From: Ectocarpus siliculosus
Taxonomy: Eukaryota > Sar > Phaeophyceae > Ectocarpales > Ectocarpaceae
Direction: 5' to 3'
DNA length: 16,617 bases
Assembly: GCA_000310025.1 (NCBI GenBank)
Contig: FN649736.1
Coordinates: 2,981,450 to 2,998,066, forward strand
The notes below the pieces were generated by a model. That model searched no databases. It saw only the letters and a list, made by a program, of their open reading frames with translations, and was not told the DNA's origin. Positions within the stretch are counted from its first letter, which is position 1; each line of letters starts with the position of its first letter. A program made the translations under genes and the position numbers. Shown piece after piece: positions 1 through 8,322 of the stretch.

Positions 1-191
1 TTTTTTAATTTTTTTGGTGAGGGTGTGTGGTGTGCAAGGGGGGGGGAGTTTCACGTGTGGTTATGTAGGCCGGTAGATTGATGACACCGCTTTGGAGCTA
101 ACAATACGTCGAAGGCCCGTTTGGAGGTTTTTTTTTGTCAACGCGCGGACGCTGCGATGTGACGGCAGCTTGTACGATTCCCATTTTTCAG

Positions 192-329
192 AAAGGCACC
201 GAGAAGCGAGAAGAGCCCGCACCACGGTTCAGCCTGACTACTGCTCGTAAAACATTACGAGAGGGTTGGATCGAAGCCGACTCGTGCCCGATGAGTTTGT
301 CGTTGGTGAAGTTCAACGCTTGCATGTGA
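192..329 (+). CDS. Probable last exon of an unidentified gene entering from the left
   Basis: A very good 3' splice site (pyrimidine-rich, ending cccatttttcag at 191) is followed by 45 codons open in phase 0 and a TGA at 327-329. The encoded tail starts KGTEKREEPAPRF and ends LVKFNACM. It is a charged, ordinary-looking C-terminus with no motif I recognise. The earlier exons would lie left of the window; a GTGAGG donor-like site at about 17 is too near the edge to use. The function is unknown. The splice site and clean composition make it more likely than chance, but no homology supports it. Confidence 0.4.
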   Translation, partial: KGTEKREEPAPRFSLTTARKTLREGWIEADSCPMSLSLVKFNACM

Positions 330-380
330 AAACAGTCTTGTAGCCCATCCGCGGAGGCATGCATGTAAAGGTGGCGCCAT

Positions 381-404
381 TTAACCCTTACGTGACTGGG
401 TTAA
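381..404. repeat. Short inverted repeat (7-bp stem)
   Basis: TTAACCC at 381-387 and GGGTTAA at 398-404 are exact reverse complements around a 10-base loop containing ACGTGA. It could be a hairpin or a dyad site. The role is unknown. Confidence 0.6.
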
Positions 405-586
405 TTTGATTTTTTTGTTTTTTTCCCCACAACTGGCTCTCTGCGGTCAAAGATCTTCCAAGCATGCGTGTACACCCGTAAATCACGGCGGCAAGGATGG
501 TGCAGCAGTGGGTCCATGTGTGGGGCTCACAGGGATGGGGACGCGGTATATGTAAGGGTGACGAACAGGAGTACAGTATTATAGTA

Positions 587-642
587 CTACTGCTGTACAG
601 CAGTAGCAGCTATGCGGAGAGAAATAGACTGCTGTACAGCAG
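587..642. repeat. Pair of CTGCTGTACAGCAG palindromes
   Basis: Positions 587-606 are a perfect 20-bp palindrome centred on GTAC. Positions 629-642 are a perfect 14-bp palindrome sharing its core, CTGCTGTACAGCAG. Partial copies (CTGCTGTAC or CTGCTGTA) occur near 2153, 2424 and 9239, so this is a motif dispersed through the window rather than a single site. Confidence 0.75.
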
Positions 643-946
643 CAGTAGTTTCTGAGCAGGTGTGCATGCCTGTCTCCGACAGCAACCATCCGCACAGAGG
701 ATGTAGCTGTGCAAGCAATACCTGTTGGCACATCTTCTCCTCCTCATCCTTGGACAGAGCATACGGCAAGCGCAAATGCAAGCGGCGCTAGATGCGAAGA
801 CGCTGACGGGAAACCGCCTCACAGAAGCGCCAGATCGACAAAAAACGGCCCGTTCATCAGAGAATCGAGACCATCATCCACTATCGCACAAAATGCATAA
901 AAATCGTGATAAATTTAACTATTCTGTACTACAAATAGAGAGCTGT

Positions 947-1450
947 GATCGGAGCTGTGATCGGAGCTGTAGTCCCGAAAACCCTTGCCTTTGAGCGAAA
1001 TTTTGCACACAGCAGACGAACCACCCTTCACTCCCAATATTGGGAACCACACGCACCGCAATCACAACAACATCAAGCACCGAGGCAGTACGTTAGCATC
1101 GGCTCCGGTGTGCGCTTTCTCTGCTCTCCCACGCGGATGCGTCACCGGGTTGATCACATGTTCAGGCTGCTGTATGTACCCTCCAGTGGTGGTATTTTGC
1201 GTTTAGAATCTTGGACAGCCGGTAGGCAGTAGATTGGATCTGGAAAGGATATCTGCCCCACGTCAGAGAGATTAGGCATGGGTGAATAGTGTTGTACTAT
1301 GTGAGTCCTGTGCGCATTGCTGATAAGCGTGCTTTTGGGGTGGGCTGCCTGTGTCTCCCTGCTGGTCTCTATGTATGTTTTATGCTCTTAGCCGAGGCAC
1401 AACGGCGATCTTTCGGCACGCAAAGTGATCGGAGCTGAGAACGGAGCTGA
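947..1450 (+). repeat. Dispersed GATCGGAGCTG direct repeats
   Basis: GATCGGAGCTG occurs twice in tandem at about 947-968 and is followed by TAGTC. A similar doubled, degenerate cluster lies at 1428-1450, followed shortly by CTGTAGTC. The two clusters are about 480 bp apart. They may be the ends of a short element or remnants of a dispersed repeat. I could not identify terminal inverted repeats or target-site duplications. Confidence 0.4.
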
Positions 1451-1462
1451 ATCGGCCTGTAG

Positions 1463-2097
1463 TCACAGAAGGGTCAAGTACAGCAGCATGCTAAGGACAA
1501 CGGTGCTGGAGGTGTGGCCGAACGCTTCCCGTCTCCGATACATACCGTATTGCACATGTAGTGGCGCAGGCACTGGCGCAGGAGGCTGAGATGGTACTGT
1601 GTATAACGGCAACAAGCAGCAGCTCTCTCTCCCCCCGAGAACATCATCTTCGGCACAAAGATCGCAAAGCTCACCGGACAGATATTTGACCGTGTAGCCG
1701 TGTAGGCTACGACGTACAATACCACACACACATCATCTTCGTCGTGCCTGCTGCACGCATTGGCCGTGCGCTACGCCTCTCTCACCTCTCTGGGTCCGCG
1801 AAAAACATGAGGAAAATGGCCAGCACCAAGAGCAGCACATTTATGCTCATCACCACGAGGAAGCCCGCCATGTTCCTGATGGGCGCTGCTGGACTGAACC
1901 TTGGCTCTGGTGCTGGTGCTCTGGTAACGTGGACCGTCTCTTTGCTTCTCCGATAGAACCAGAACCGTCAATAAAAAAAATAGGCGCTTTTTCCCTGCAA
2001 GCTGGGAGCTGTTGGTCGTAATTGAGCAACCCTAAACCAGCGGCAGCGTTGAATACCCCGCCGTCTCTGCGCTCGTGGCCGAGTATCTCTCCGGAAT
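1463..2097 (-). pseudogene. Coding-looking minus-strand fragments, possibly a broken or multi-exon gene
   Basis: Read from 2097 downward, a strong 3' splice site (ending cgccttcag) opens an 82-codon frame to 1850. It contains LGLLNYDQQLPACREKAP and FFIDGSGSIGEAK; the D-G-S-G-S part resembles the metal-binding DxSxS motif of von Willebrand A domains. In another frame, 1876 down to 1786 encodes a membrane-like segment, MAGFLVVMSINVLLLVLAIF, and ends at a GTGAGA donor. Splicing 1785-1707 (79 bp) would join it in phase to a frame ending at 1463 with LSMLLYLTLL. No start codon and no single frame link all parts. It could be a decayed gene, a multi-exon gene divergent from NOP16, or chance. Confidence 0.25.
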
Positions 2098-2333
2098 CTG
2101 AAGGCGTGGGTGGTCAAAACAAGCAACAGGCAAGGACAACCGGTTCACACACTGCTGTACGGAGCCCCTTGAGCCAGCGTGTTGATGTACGGGGCCCCCC
2201 GTTTGGTTGGACCGCACCGGCATGTGCTACTGGTGGTAGTGCTAGGCTAGCAGTGTCTGCTGTTCGCTGTTTGCTGTGACTCAGGAACACAACAGCAGCA
2301 AACCAGAGAGAAGGAAGGAGGGCAGGGGGAACA
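2098..2333 (+). promoter_or_regulatory. Presumed NOP16 promoter and 5' leader
   Basis: This is the region upstream of the NOP16 start codon. The leader just before the ATG is purine-rich (cagagagaaggaaggaggg). A telomere-like AACCCTAAACC lies a little further out, at about 2028-2038. No TATA box is obvious. The assignment rests on position only. Confidence 0.35.
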
Positions 2334-2401
2334 ATGGCGAAGAATGCTGCGAAAAAGCGAAGGAGCGGGACGAGGAAGGTCTCCAAAAATCTCAAAAACA
2401 C
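2334..2401 (+). other. NOP16: NOP16 exon 1
   Basis: 68 bases from the ATG to AC|GTGAGC, ending in phase 2. It encodes MAKNAAKKRRSGTRK and seven further residues, the basic N-terminus typical of the family. Joined to 5016 it places the WD motif at residues 40-41, against 43-44 in human, so no exon appears to be missing between them. Confidence 0.65.
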
Positions 2402-5400
2402 GTGAGCAACCACACAGAATACACTGCTGTAGAGCTGGCTGCTGCTGTTGTGATCTGGACAACTGTACTCGACTTTTGCTAGGTGCCCATGAGACGTTTC
2501 TCGTGCTCCGTGCTTCTCGCTCATCAATTATCGTTGCAGAGCTCACTCGGCCAAAAGGGAAAGGCATTTGCTGTAGGTTCAAAAAATGCGGCGCAATCAA
2601 TTTTCAATTTTCAATGTGCGGCGGTGCGGCGGTGCGGCGGTGCGGCGCTGTGGTGCGGCGTGCGGCGTATGGTGTTTTGTGTGTTTGTGCATGCATACAC
2701 CACGCGTGTCCGTGAAGGCGCTGATTTTGTTCGTCGAGTAGAAGGGGGAGTACCGGTCGTGCTTACCGCAGGGTTCGTAAGGTTTGCCCCAGCAATATCT
2801 GTACCCTCCGCATGCTCTGTAGTCTGCCAGAGAGCAAAGAAGACAACAACGGTGTCAACGTCCACAACAACCCTCTGCTGCCACAACAACCCTCTGCTGT
2901 CTGTACGTCTGTACCCTCTGCCTTCGGCATGCGACCAACACGTAAACAGCTGTACTGAAATCTTAAATCTTACCATGTACGAAACCTCGAGTAGAGATCT
3001 TCACAACGCCTCCTTGTGTCCAGTCTCCCGCGCGCATCACTGAGCCAGAAGCGTCAAGGCTTCCAGCACCACCTGATATTCGGAATCGACATTTTCGATA
3101 CTCTGAATGTATTCTTGTCGTAATCGTCGGATACGTGCAGACTATGTCACAGCTCAGCGACCGTTGCTCCCCGTGCGGCCATATCTGATACCGTCGTCGC
3201 CGTTTCAAGACCACAACGCCACAGCACACAGCGAGCGGTGGTGGATAAGTCCACAGCAGCAGGAGCTGCTGTGTCCATGTGGCGTTAGTCCCCAGGCGCC
3301 ATCCGTTGTTTTTCCAATGCATTGCTTGCGGCACCCTATTTTTCTTCTGCGCACCGACATCTCGATCGTGTTCGCGCACGCATTCGAACAGTACATCGCG
3401 TGTATATCACGCCCGTGCTTGCTCACGTTGGTCATCGGGTTAGAAGCAACGGGCATACTTGTACACGGCTACAGAGTAGGTCTCTCCATGAGTACACCAG
3501 GGAAAGAGGCGCGTGGGCATGCGTACAACGCAGTCGTACCTACGTGAGGTTTTTGTCACAACTACAGCTTCGGTGTTGAACCAACCCCCCCTCGAGAGAA
3601 GGTTGGCGGTGGAGGGCACCCCTTAACGTCCCTATCCTGTTGCGGCCTCGCGTGGGGGTGGTTGGGTATGGTGTGCTGTGCTCATCTTTTCGTTCCGAGC
3701 TCCTTCCGACAAGGCAAGGCCTGTAGAGGCAGGAGAAACACGCTGCCGAAAGTTGTTCTCTCGCCCCTGCCATCTAACGTCGCAATCAATCCATCTCCGA
3801 GGCATCATCTCTCTGGGAGGGAACCTAGCGAACGGTGTACACCCGAAGTATATTGAAACTGCTGCACTCATGTCGGCTGCCTTTCTTTTCGCTATGCAGC
3901 CGCCACATCTTTGCACCGGCCTAGACTCAAGTCTCGTTGGTGAACGGGGCAGGTAGTCTTCCGCCTGGTGCACAACGCGCAATCCTAGACTTTCACACTT
4001 CGGATAGATCATGATCTAGATGATCTGTGGTCTATTGGTCAAGCGTTGGAGGTATCATAGATGATCTGTGGAGTATAGATCAAGAGCACGCAGGTATCAT
4101 CGATGATCTATGGATTACAGATCAAGAGCGGCAGATATGTTCGGATCAATCTGTGTCTATAGATCAAGAATCGGAATTATCACAGATAATCTATGGGTTG
4201 TAGATCAAGAGTCGGAAATATCACGGATGATCTGTGGATTATAGATCAAGCGCGACAAACACGTTCGGATCTACATATATATCCGAATCTAGGATCAACA
4301 CTTGACTGTCACAGATGATCTGTGGTCTACAGATAAAGAGTCGGGAATATCACCGATCATCTATGGATTATAGATCAAGAGCGGCAGATATGTTCGGATC
4401 TATCTGCGTCTATAGATCAAGAGTCGGAAATATCACCGATGATCTATGGATTATAGATCAAGAGCAGCAGGTATGTTCGGATCAATCTTCGTCTATAGAG
4501 AAATCAAAAACATGTACAGATCGATCTGTAGCTATACATTTTGGTGATCTGCGACCGAAATGATCTATGGCGATCTATAGCGATCTGATCTGTCCTATGT
4601 GTGTAGACTTTTGTAGGAATAAGTCCGCGTCTGTGGGCTTATTTTTGTTTGTACGAAGGAGGAGTAGAGGAACGAAACACACAGCAACAATTCGGCACTT
4701 ACCGCCCCACCACTCAGAAGAAATACCGCCCCACGATGAGACGAAAAGGGTATCCGAAGAGCACCCAAAAGGGAAAGGGGATACGGTTCGTTGAATGAGA
4801 AGGAGCCAGGATTTCGTACGGTTTGGAGCACGGGACGACTCCCTAGAGCGCTCGAATGGCGGTGGTGTCTTCTTGAGGAATTAAGGAAAGGTGACGGTAA
4901 ATTGTCTCGAAGGAGAAGTGCGGTCAACGGTGAAGCGATCATGGCGAGCAATCGAACGAGTACTCCCCCGCCGCCGCCGCCGCCGCCGTCCGCACGTCCC
5001 TTCCTGTTCCCACAGGTTCAGGTACAAGAAGCCAGACATCAGCTCTGCGGTCGTGAGGGTGAGCAATGAGTTTTCAGTAAATGTGCCATTCTGCCGCCGC
5101 ATGTGTGAGCGCTTTGCCTCGACAACGCTGACGCTCCGCGCACGGATAAGACGAATGATGGCGAATAGACCAATTTTCGTCTCCGCGCTGTAACGATTTT
5201 CGGCCAATCAGAGCCCGATGGCAACGAATTCGACCAATAGGAAAACCGCGGGTGCTTCTTGCTGACACTTTTCCCCCCCAGGAACGGTGGGACAGCAACC
5301 TGACTGCCGAGACAAACATGGCCAAGATGGGTCTAAGGCAGAGCGCAAACAGGGATATCCGGGCACCGGCGAGGCGGGCCGCTGCTAGCGCCGCGCCAGG

Positions 5401-8322
5401 GGGGAAAATTGTCGAGTCCTGCGAGGTTTCGAGATTATTTGGTAAGAAAAAAGCTGTGTGGTACGTGATGTCATGTAACCCCCCCCCCCGAACGCCACCC
5501 TCGACCATGTCCTCCCACAATACCCGTGGTCCACGCAACGTCGGGAATGTTGAGAGAATGACAAAGGCACGACAGGCGTCGACAGCAGAAACAATAACGA
5601 TAGCAACGGCAACATGCAACCACAGCGAATGAGGGAGCACCCAGCAGAGAGACTCTCGAAGCCCTCCCTCTGACGATTCTAGGGTTGATACATGATGGAC
5701 CGGCGGAATACGCTGGCAATGATGTTACACCTACCTGTTGTAGTTGTACCTACTTCTGTAAAGCTCTCCACACGCCACGCCTTGCGAGAAGCTAATTCTT
5801 TATCGTGTTCGGTTTTTCCGACTATTGCTTGCTGTCTTAGCATCCAGACTTCCCGATAAACACCTCACCTCCGGAGTAGCTTCTTGTTGGTAGCGGCTAC
5901 GCCCACTCCCAGCAACCGAAAATGCCTTGAGATGAATACTAGCAGGTTTTCACGTATTGCCCCCACCACCTTTGCCGGCGACGTGTCATGTTTTTACCGC
6001 GCGTTTGCATATTGACTCCCGTTTTTTGTTGTTGTTTTTTCGTTCGAAGTGCTTGCACGGTGGGTTTTTGTGTTGTGTTCTCGTCCCCCCCTTGCTCGAT
6101 CCAAGGCTAAGGTGAACGAAAACCCTCTCTCGACCTTCCCCGGCTCTGCTACCATACACGCAGCTTCGCTTTTGAGACTGACTGAAAATACCCCCAATAC
6201 GTAGAATATGGTGCAAGGGGGGTCAAGAACGCCCTAATATCGGGTGATGTCTCTTGTGTGGAGTATATATATTATGAGGAGTGTACACGTTTTCTTTGGC
6301 GTACGCTAACGTGATCAATGGTCCGATGAAAGCAACCACAATGGGTAACCCTGGCCTCCGGAACCCCAACCCCCGTCCCCCCACACGTTTTTCTTCTGGT
6401 GCGGGAACTTGCGTCCTCGCCTTACCGCTTGCTTCACGCCTCACCGGGGCGCGGTGCAGACGTCGCGGACACCGCAGACCTGAAGGTGATCGACCGGAAC
6501 TACGGGCGGCGGCCGATGTCGGACGAGGACCAGCGGTACATGGCCAAGCTCCTCACGAAGCACGGTCTCGATCACGAGGTCTGTGTGTGATTTAGCTCTT
6601 GGATCAGTAATAGGGTTAGGCCCCACCTCGCTTACACCAGCAAGGATTGTGTCCAGCTCCTTGTCTCCCGGGGGCATGCAGCGGCAACAGCAGTAACCGT
6701 ATGCGTATGTTGTGTAGACGTTGTGCGGTGTTGTGGAACAGGGGGAGCGCCTTGCCGTGCGAGGGGAGGAGGGATCTCCCATTTTTTTTTTCCGCCGCGT
6801 GATGTTGTCGTGTGGCGTCTCGTTTTCCACTTCTGCCCCCTCCCTTGTGGTTTCCCTTTCCCCCCATTGTCCTTGATCAAGTCCTCCGTGGTATCTACAC
6901 TGTTGTCTCTCTACATCGTTATCTCTCTCTGTGAAAAAGAGAGAATCGTCCTTGACAGACAGACATTCGGAGATGCACCCCGTTTTGATGGTGTCACTAC
7001 CTCCCCCTTTTTTATTTTTTATTTGCCCCTCCAATGCGTGTGTGGCGAGAGGCTTCTATGGCAACCGAGCGGCTGGCGGCGAGTGGATTCGTTGCTTCAC
7101 ATTCTTCTGTGCGTGTTTTAGCTGGTACACTACGCCCCCTACTTCGCCAGAGAGTTTTTCCACAACCGCACCGAGATCGCTTTTGTGCCCCCCCCCACTA
7201 TCTTCGCCCCCCCCGGTGTTTGCCATCGGGGTTGGGTTTTCGTCGCTTGGCAACGACGTTGTAAAACAAGCCAATTCACTTCGTGAACTCGGCAACCAGG
7301 TTACCGTTTTTTTTCTTACCTCTGTGTGTTTTTTTTGCGGTAACCATAATGGTGGTCGAGTAAATTATGTTGTGCGGGGTCAAGAACCCTCACTCCGCGC
7401 AACGGGGGATGATCGCACCAGGTTGTGTTGAAATGGTCAAGCACCCTCGAGGCAGTATACAGCAGTGTTAACTGTCTCTGGAAGTGAAATCACCAGAAAA
7501 TAAATTAAGTCATACGCAGCTGTCATCCGTATGCAAGGACGTGAGCACAAGATGCCGAACACGCTTTGCAGGATGCAGCGCACCCTTCATGCGACTCGCC
7601 GAACACCTCACGGCGCTTCGCGCTTGGTGATGTGAGAGCCTGGTCCGGTGAGAACCCGGCGTGCCCCGTCCCGGCTTTGTAGGGATGCGAGGTCAATGGT
7701 CTAACGACTACGGCATGCACGACTATGAGTACACCCCCCCACACTATCTTTCCGGTGGGAGCAGGGATTTGAATTTGGATCGTTGACCACCGTAGCACTA
7801 TCAGACATCTCACCGCGACGCCATTGTGAATGACGATAATCGCCCTCGACCGGCGTTGGGGAGCTGTACCAACCCTTCTCGAGGCCATCTCCACATCTTT
7901 TCCTATTTCGCTCTCCTTTTTTGCCCTCCCGTCTGACCACTCGCTCTCATTTTTGTCTGTGCCCGTCTCTCCCTTTTGATTCTGAAAAGGCCATGACTCG
8001 AGATATCAAGGTGAACTACAACCAGCTCACGCTCGGACAGTTACGGCGCATGTGCGACACGCTCCTGTCCCTCGGCGAGGAGCAGCGAGTCGTAACCTTA
8101 CCCGAACGAGTCGCGAACGAGGCCACCAAGGCGGCGTCCACAACGGCAGCGGGCGGTACCGCCGCCGGTACCGGCACCGGTCCCTGCCACAGCGGGAGGG
8201 TTTCAGCTTCAACACCGGTGGCGATGGAAGTAGGGGAGGAGTCTGGTGATGACGGAAAAGAGAAGGCGAAAGATAACAAAACCAAGGGCAAGGCTGCGAA
8301 AAAGAAGAAGAGAAAACCCTAA
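2334..8322 (+). CDS. NOP16: NOP16-family 60S ribosome-biogenesis protein, five exons
   Basis: NOP16 is a small basic nucleolar protein of pre-60S particles, needed for large-subunit assembly. Exons 2334-2401, 5016-5058, 5282-5441, 6460-6578 and 7990-8322 join in phase to 240 residues (human 178, yeast about 230). Residues 1-30 are very basic (KKRRSGTRKVSKNLKN). Residues 31-55 match the family core: ISSAVVR-ERWD, T45, N49, MGL 53-55. Residues 110-152 give the C-terminal domain, with SDEDQRYMAKLLTKHG and, across the last junction, DHE-AMTRD, like DYKAMARD in the human protein. Residues 153-240 are a divergent, low-complexity, lysine-rich tail ending KKKKRKP, a likely nucleolar signal. The start ATG sits in AACAATGG, a strong initiation context. 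Splice sites are inferred from phase and conservation; exon 1 and the exact start of exon 4 are the least certain. Confidence 0.8.
2616..2667 (+). repeat. GTGCGGCG minisatellite
   Basis: Four exact head-to-tail copies of GTGCGGCG span 2616-2647. After CTGTG there is another copy at 2653-2660 and a TGCGGCG partial copy to 2667. Confidence 0.85.
2862..2899 (+). repeat. 19-bp tandem duplication
   Basis: CCACAACAACCCTCTGCTG occurs twice with no gap (2862-2880 and 2881-2899) and is followed by a degenerate CTGTACCCTCTGCC. It is probably a slippage product. Confidence 0.85.
4005..4600 (+). repeat. Tandem array of 41-43 bp units with internal dyads
   Basis: About twelve diverged units start near 4022, 4063, 4105, 4148, 4188, 4229, 4268, 4317, 4358, 4401, 4441 and 4484. 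Each carries a core like GATCTATGGATTATAGATC, itself an inverted repeat (GATCTAT / ATAGATC). Two unit types alternate in part, one with GTTCGGATCAATCTGTGTC and one with ATCACNGATGATCTATGG, giving a higher-order period of about 83 bp. A perfect 14-bp palindrome (TAGATCATGATCTA) lies at 4005-4018 and a TTCGGAT/ATCCGAA hairpin at 4264-4287. The array decays after about 4500 into irregular GATC-rich sequence. It is a minisatellite inside NOP16 intron 1. Confidence 0.85.
4736..4785 (+). other. Possible alternative first exon of NOP16
   Basis: An ATG at 4736 opens a basic peptide, MRRKGYPKSTQKGKGI, up to a GT at 4786. The exon would end in phase 2, the same phase as exon 1 at 2334, so it also joins 5016 in frame and reads into FRYKKPD. 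The donor would be GTTCGT, which is weak, so the exon at 2334 is preferred. The phase match could be chance. Confidence 0.2.
5016..5058 (+). other. NOP16: NOP16 exon 2 (43-bp small exon)
   Basis: It runs from cccacag| to AGG|GTGAGC and encodes FRYKKPDISSAVVR after the split codon. The family pattern just before W-D (P.I......R..WD) fits. It ends in phase 0 and joins 5282 to give VVR-ERWD. Confidence 0.75.
5059..5281 (+). other. NOP16 intron 2 with three CCAAT boxes
   Basis: A 223-bp intron with donor GTGAGC and acceptor cacttttccccccccag. It contains CCAAT at 5170, 5204 and 5234, all on the plus strand. Confidence 0.7.
5282..5441 (+). other. NOP16: NOP16 exon 3
   Basis: It starts GAACGGTGGGAC (E-R-W-D) in phase 0 and ends at TTTG|GTAAGA in phase 1. 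It carries the family's most conserved N-terminal block, ERWDSNLTAETNMAKMGL, then an Ala/Arg-rich linker ending CEVSRLF. Confidence 0.85.
5442..6459 (+). other. NOP16 intron 3 (1.0 kb)
   Basis: The donor is GTAAGA; the acceptor is gcggtgcag, with a second possible AG at 6477 in the same phase. I see no gene inside it. Minus-strand open frames here are short and low in complexity. Confidence 0.6.
6460..6578 (+). other. NOP16: NOP16 exon 4
   Basis: It encodes VADTADLKVIDRNYGRRPM and then SDEDQRYMAKLLTKHGLDHE, the start of the C-terminal NOP16 domain. The first two bases complete an Asp codon with exon 3. An alternative start at 6478 keeps the frame and removes six residues. The 3' end is fixed by conservation at GAG|GTCTGT. 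Confidence 0.75.
6579..7989 (+). other. NOP16 intron 4 (1.4 kb)
   Basis: It begins GTCTGT, an unusual donor, and ends gattctgaaaag. It contains a telomere-like TAGGGTTAGG at 6611-6620, long T and C runs between 6780 and 7330, and a tRNA-like segment on the minus strand at about 7752-7823. I see no coding exon in it. Confidence 0.65.
7752..7823 (-). repeat. tRNA-like segment, possible SINE or tRNA pseudogene
   Basis: Read on the minus strand from 7823, TGGCGTCGCGGTGAGATG resembles an RNA polymerase III A box with its D-arm. ATTCAAATCCC, 49 bases on, resembles a B box. The T stem and acceptor stem do not pair well, so this is not a functional tRNA. A second A-box-like stretch (GCCGTAGTCGTTAGACC) follows downstream on the same strand near 7700-7715. 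It could be a degraded tRNA-derived element. Confidence 0.3.
7990..8322 (+). other. NOP16: NOP16 exon 5 and stop
   Basis: It starts GCCATGACTCGAGAT (A-M-T-R-D) in phase 0, completing the conserved motif shared with exon 4, and continues VNYNQLTLGQLRRMC. The rest is a Thr/Ala/Gly-rich linker and a lysine-rich tail. The TAA at 8320-8322 lies inside AAACCCTAACCCTAG. Confidence 0.85.

Larger units (their letters stand above)
330..1462. other. Spacer with short repeats and palindromes, no gene resolved
   Basis: I cannot support a gene here. The stretch contains a 7-bp inverted repeat at 381-404, perfect CTGCTGTAC-type palindromes at 587-642, and repeated GATCGGAGCTG motifs at about 947-973 and 1427-1450. 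On the minus strand, 587-830 has two overlapping frames of 60 to 70 codons. One contains the acidic run SKDEEEKMCQQ followed by a GTATTG donor-like site. That could be a decayed exon, but no start or partner exon was found. Confidence 0.4.
2402..5015 (+). other. NOP16 intron 1 (2.6 kb)
   Basis: The donor is GTGAGC and the acceptor is cttcctgttcccacag, with a good pyrimidine tract. The intron holds an 8-bp minisatellite at 2616-2667, a 19-bp tandem duplication at 2862-2899, a coding-like minus-strand tail at 3037-3141, the 41-43 bp tandem array at about 4005-4600, a possible alternative first exon at 4736-4785, and a CCG run at about 4968-4989. Between 3150 and 4000 several overlapping open frames occur on both strands, none convincing. 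Confidence 0.6.

Noticed and set aside
2483-3043. 186-codon plus-strand frame
   Set aside because: It begins at GTG, crosses the GTGCGGCG minisatellite and the 19-bp duplication, and lies in NOP16 intron 1 with no recognisable domain.
3632-4012. 126-codon minus-strand frame
   Set aside because: There are no domain, splice signals or supporting neighbours; it lies within NOP16 intron 1 and fits chance.
4005-4600. CRISPR array
   Set aside because: The units are diverged along their whole length with no unique spacers, and the context is eukaryotic.
4891-5193. Continuous plus-strand frame including RRRRRRR before RFRYKKPD, as an unspliced NOP16 start
   Set aside because: The Arg run is a CCG microsatellite read in another frame, it passes the GTGAGC donor, and the spliced exon 1 at 2334 gives a more family-like N-terminus.
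5074-5640. 188-codon minus-strand frame with a signal-peptide-like start
   Set aside because: It is antisense to NOP16 exon 3 and intron 2, and the plus strand carries clear family conservation there.
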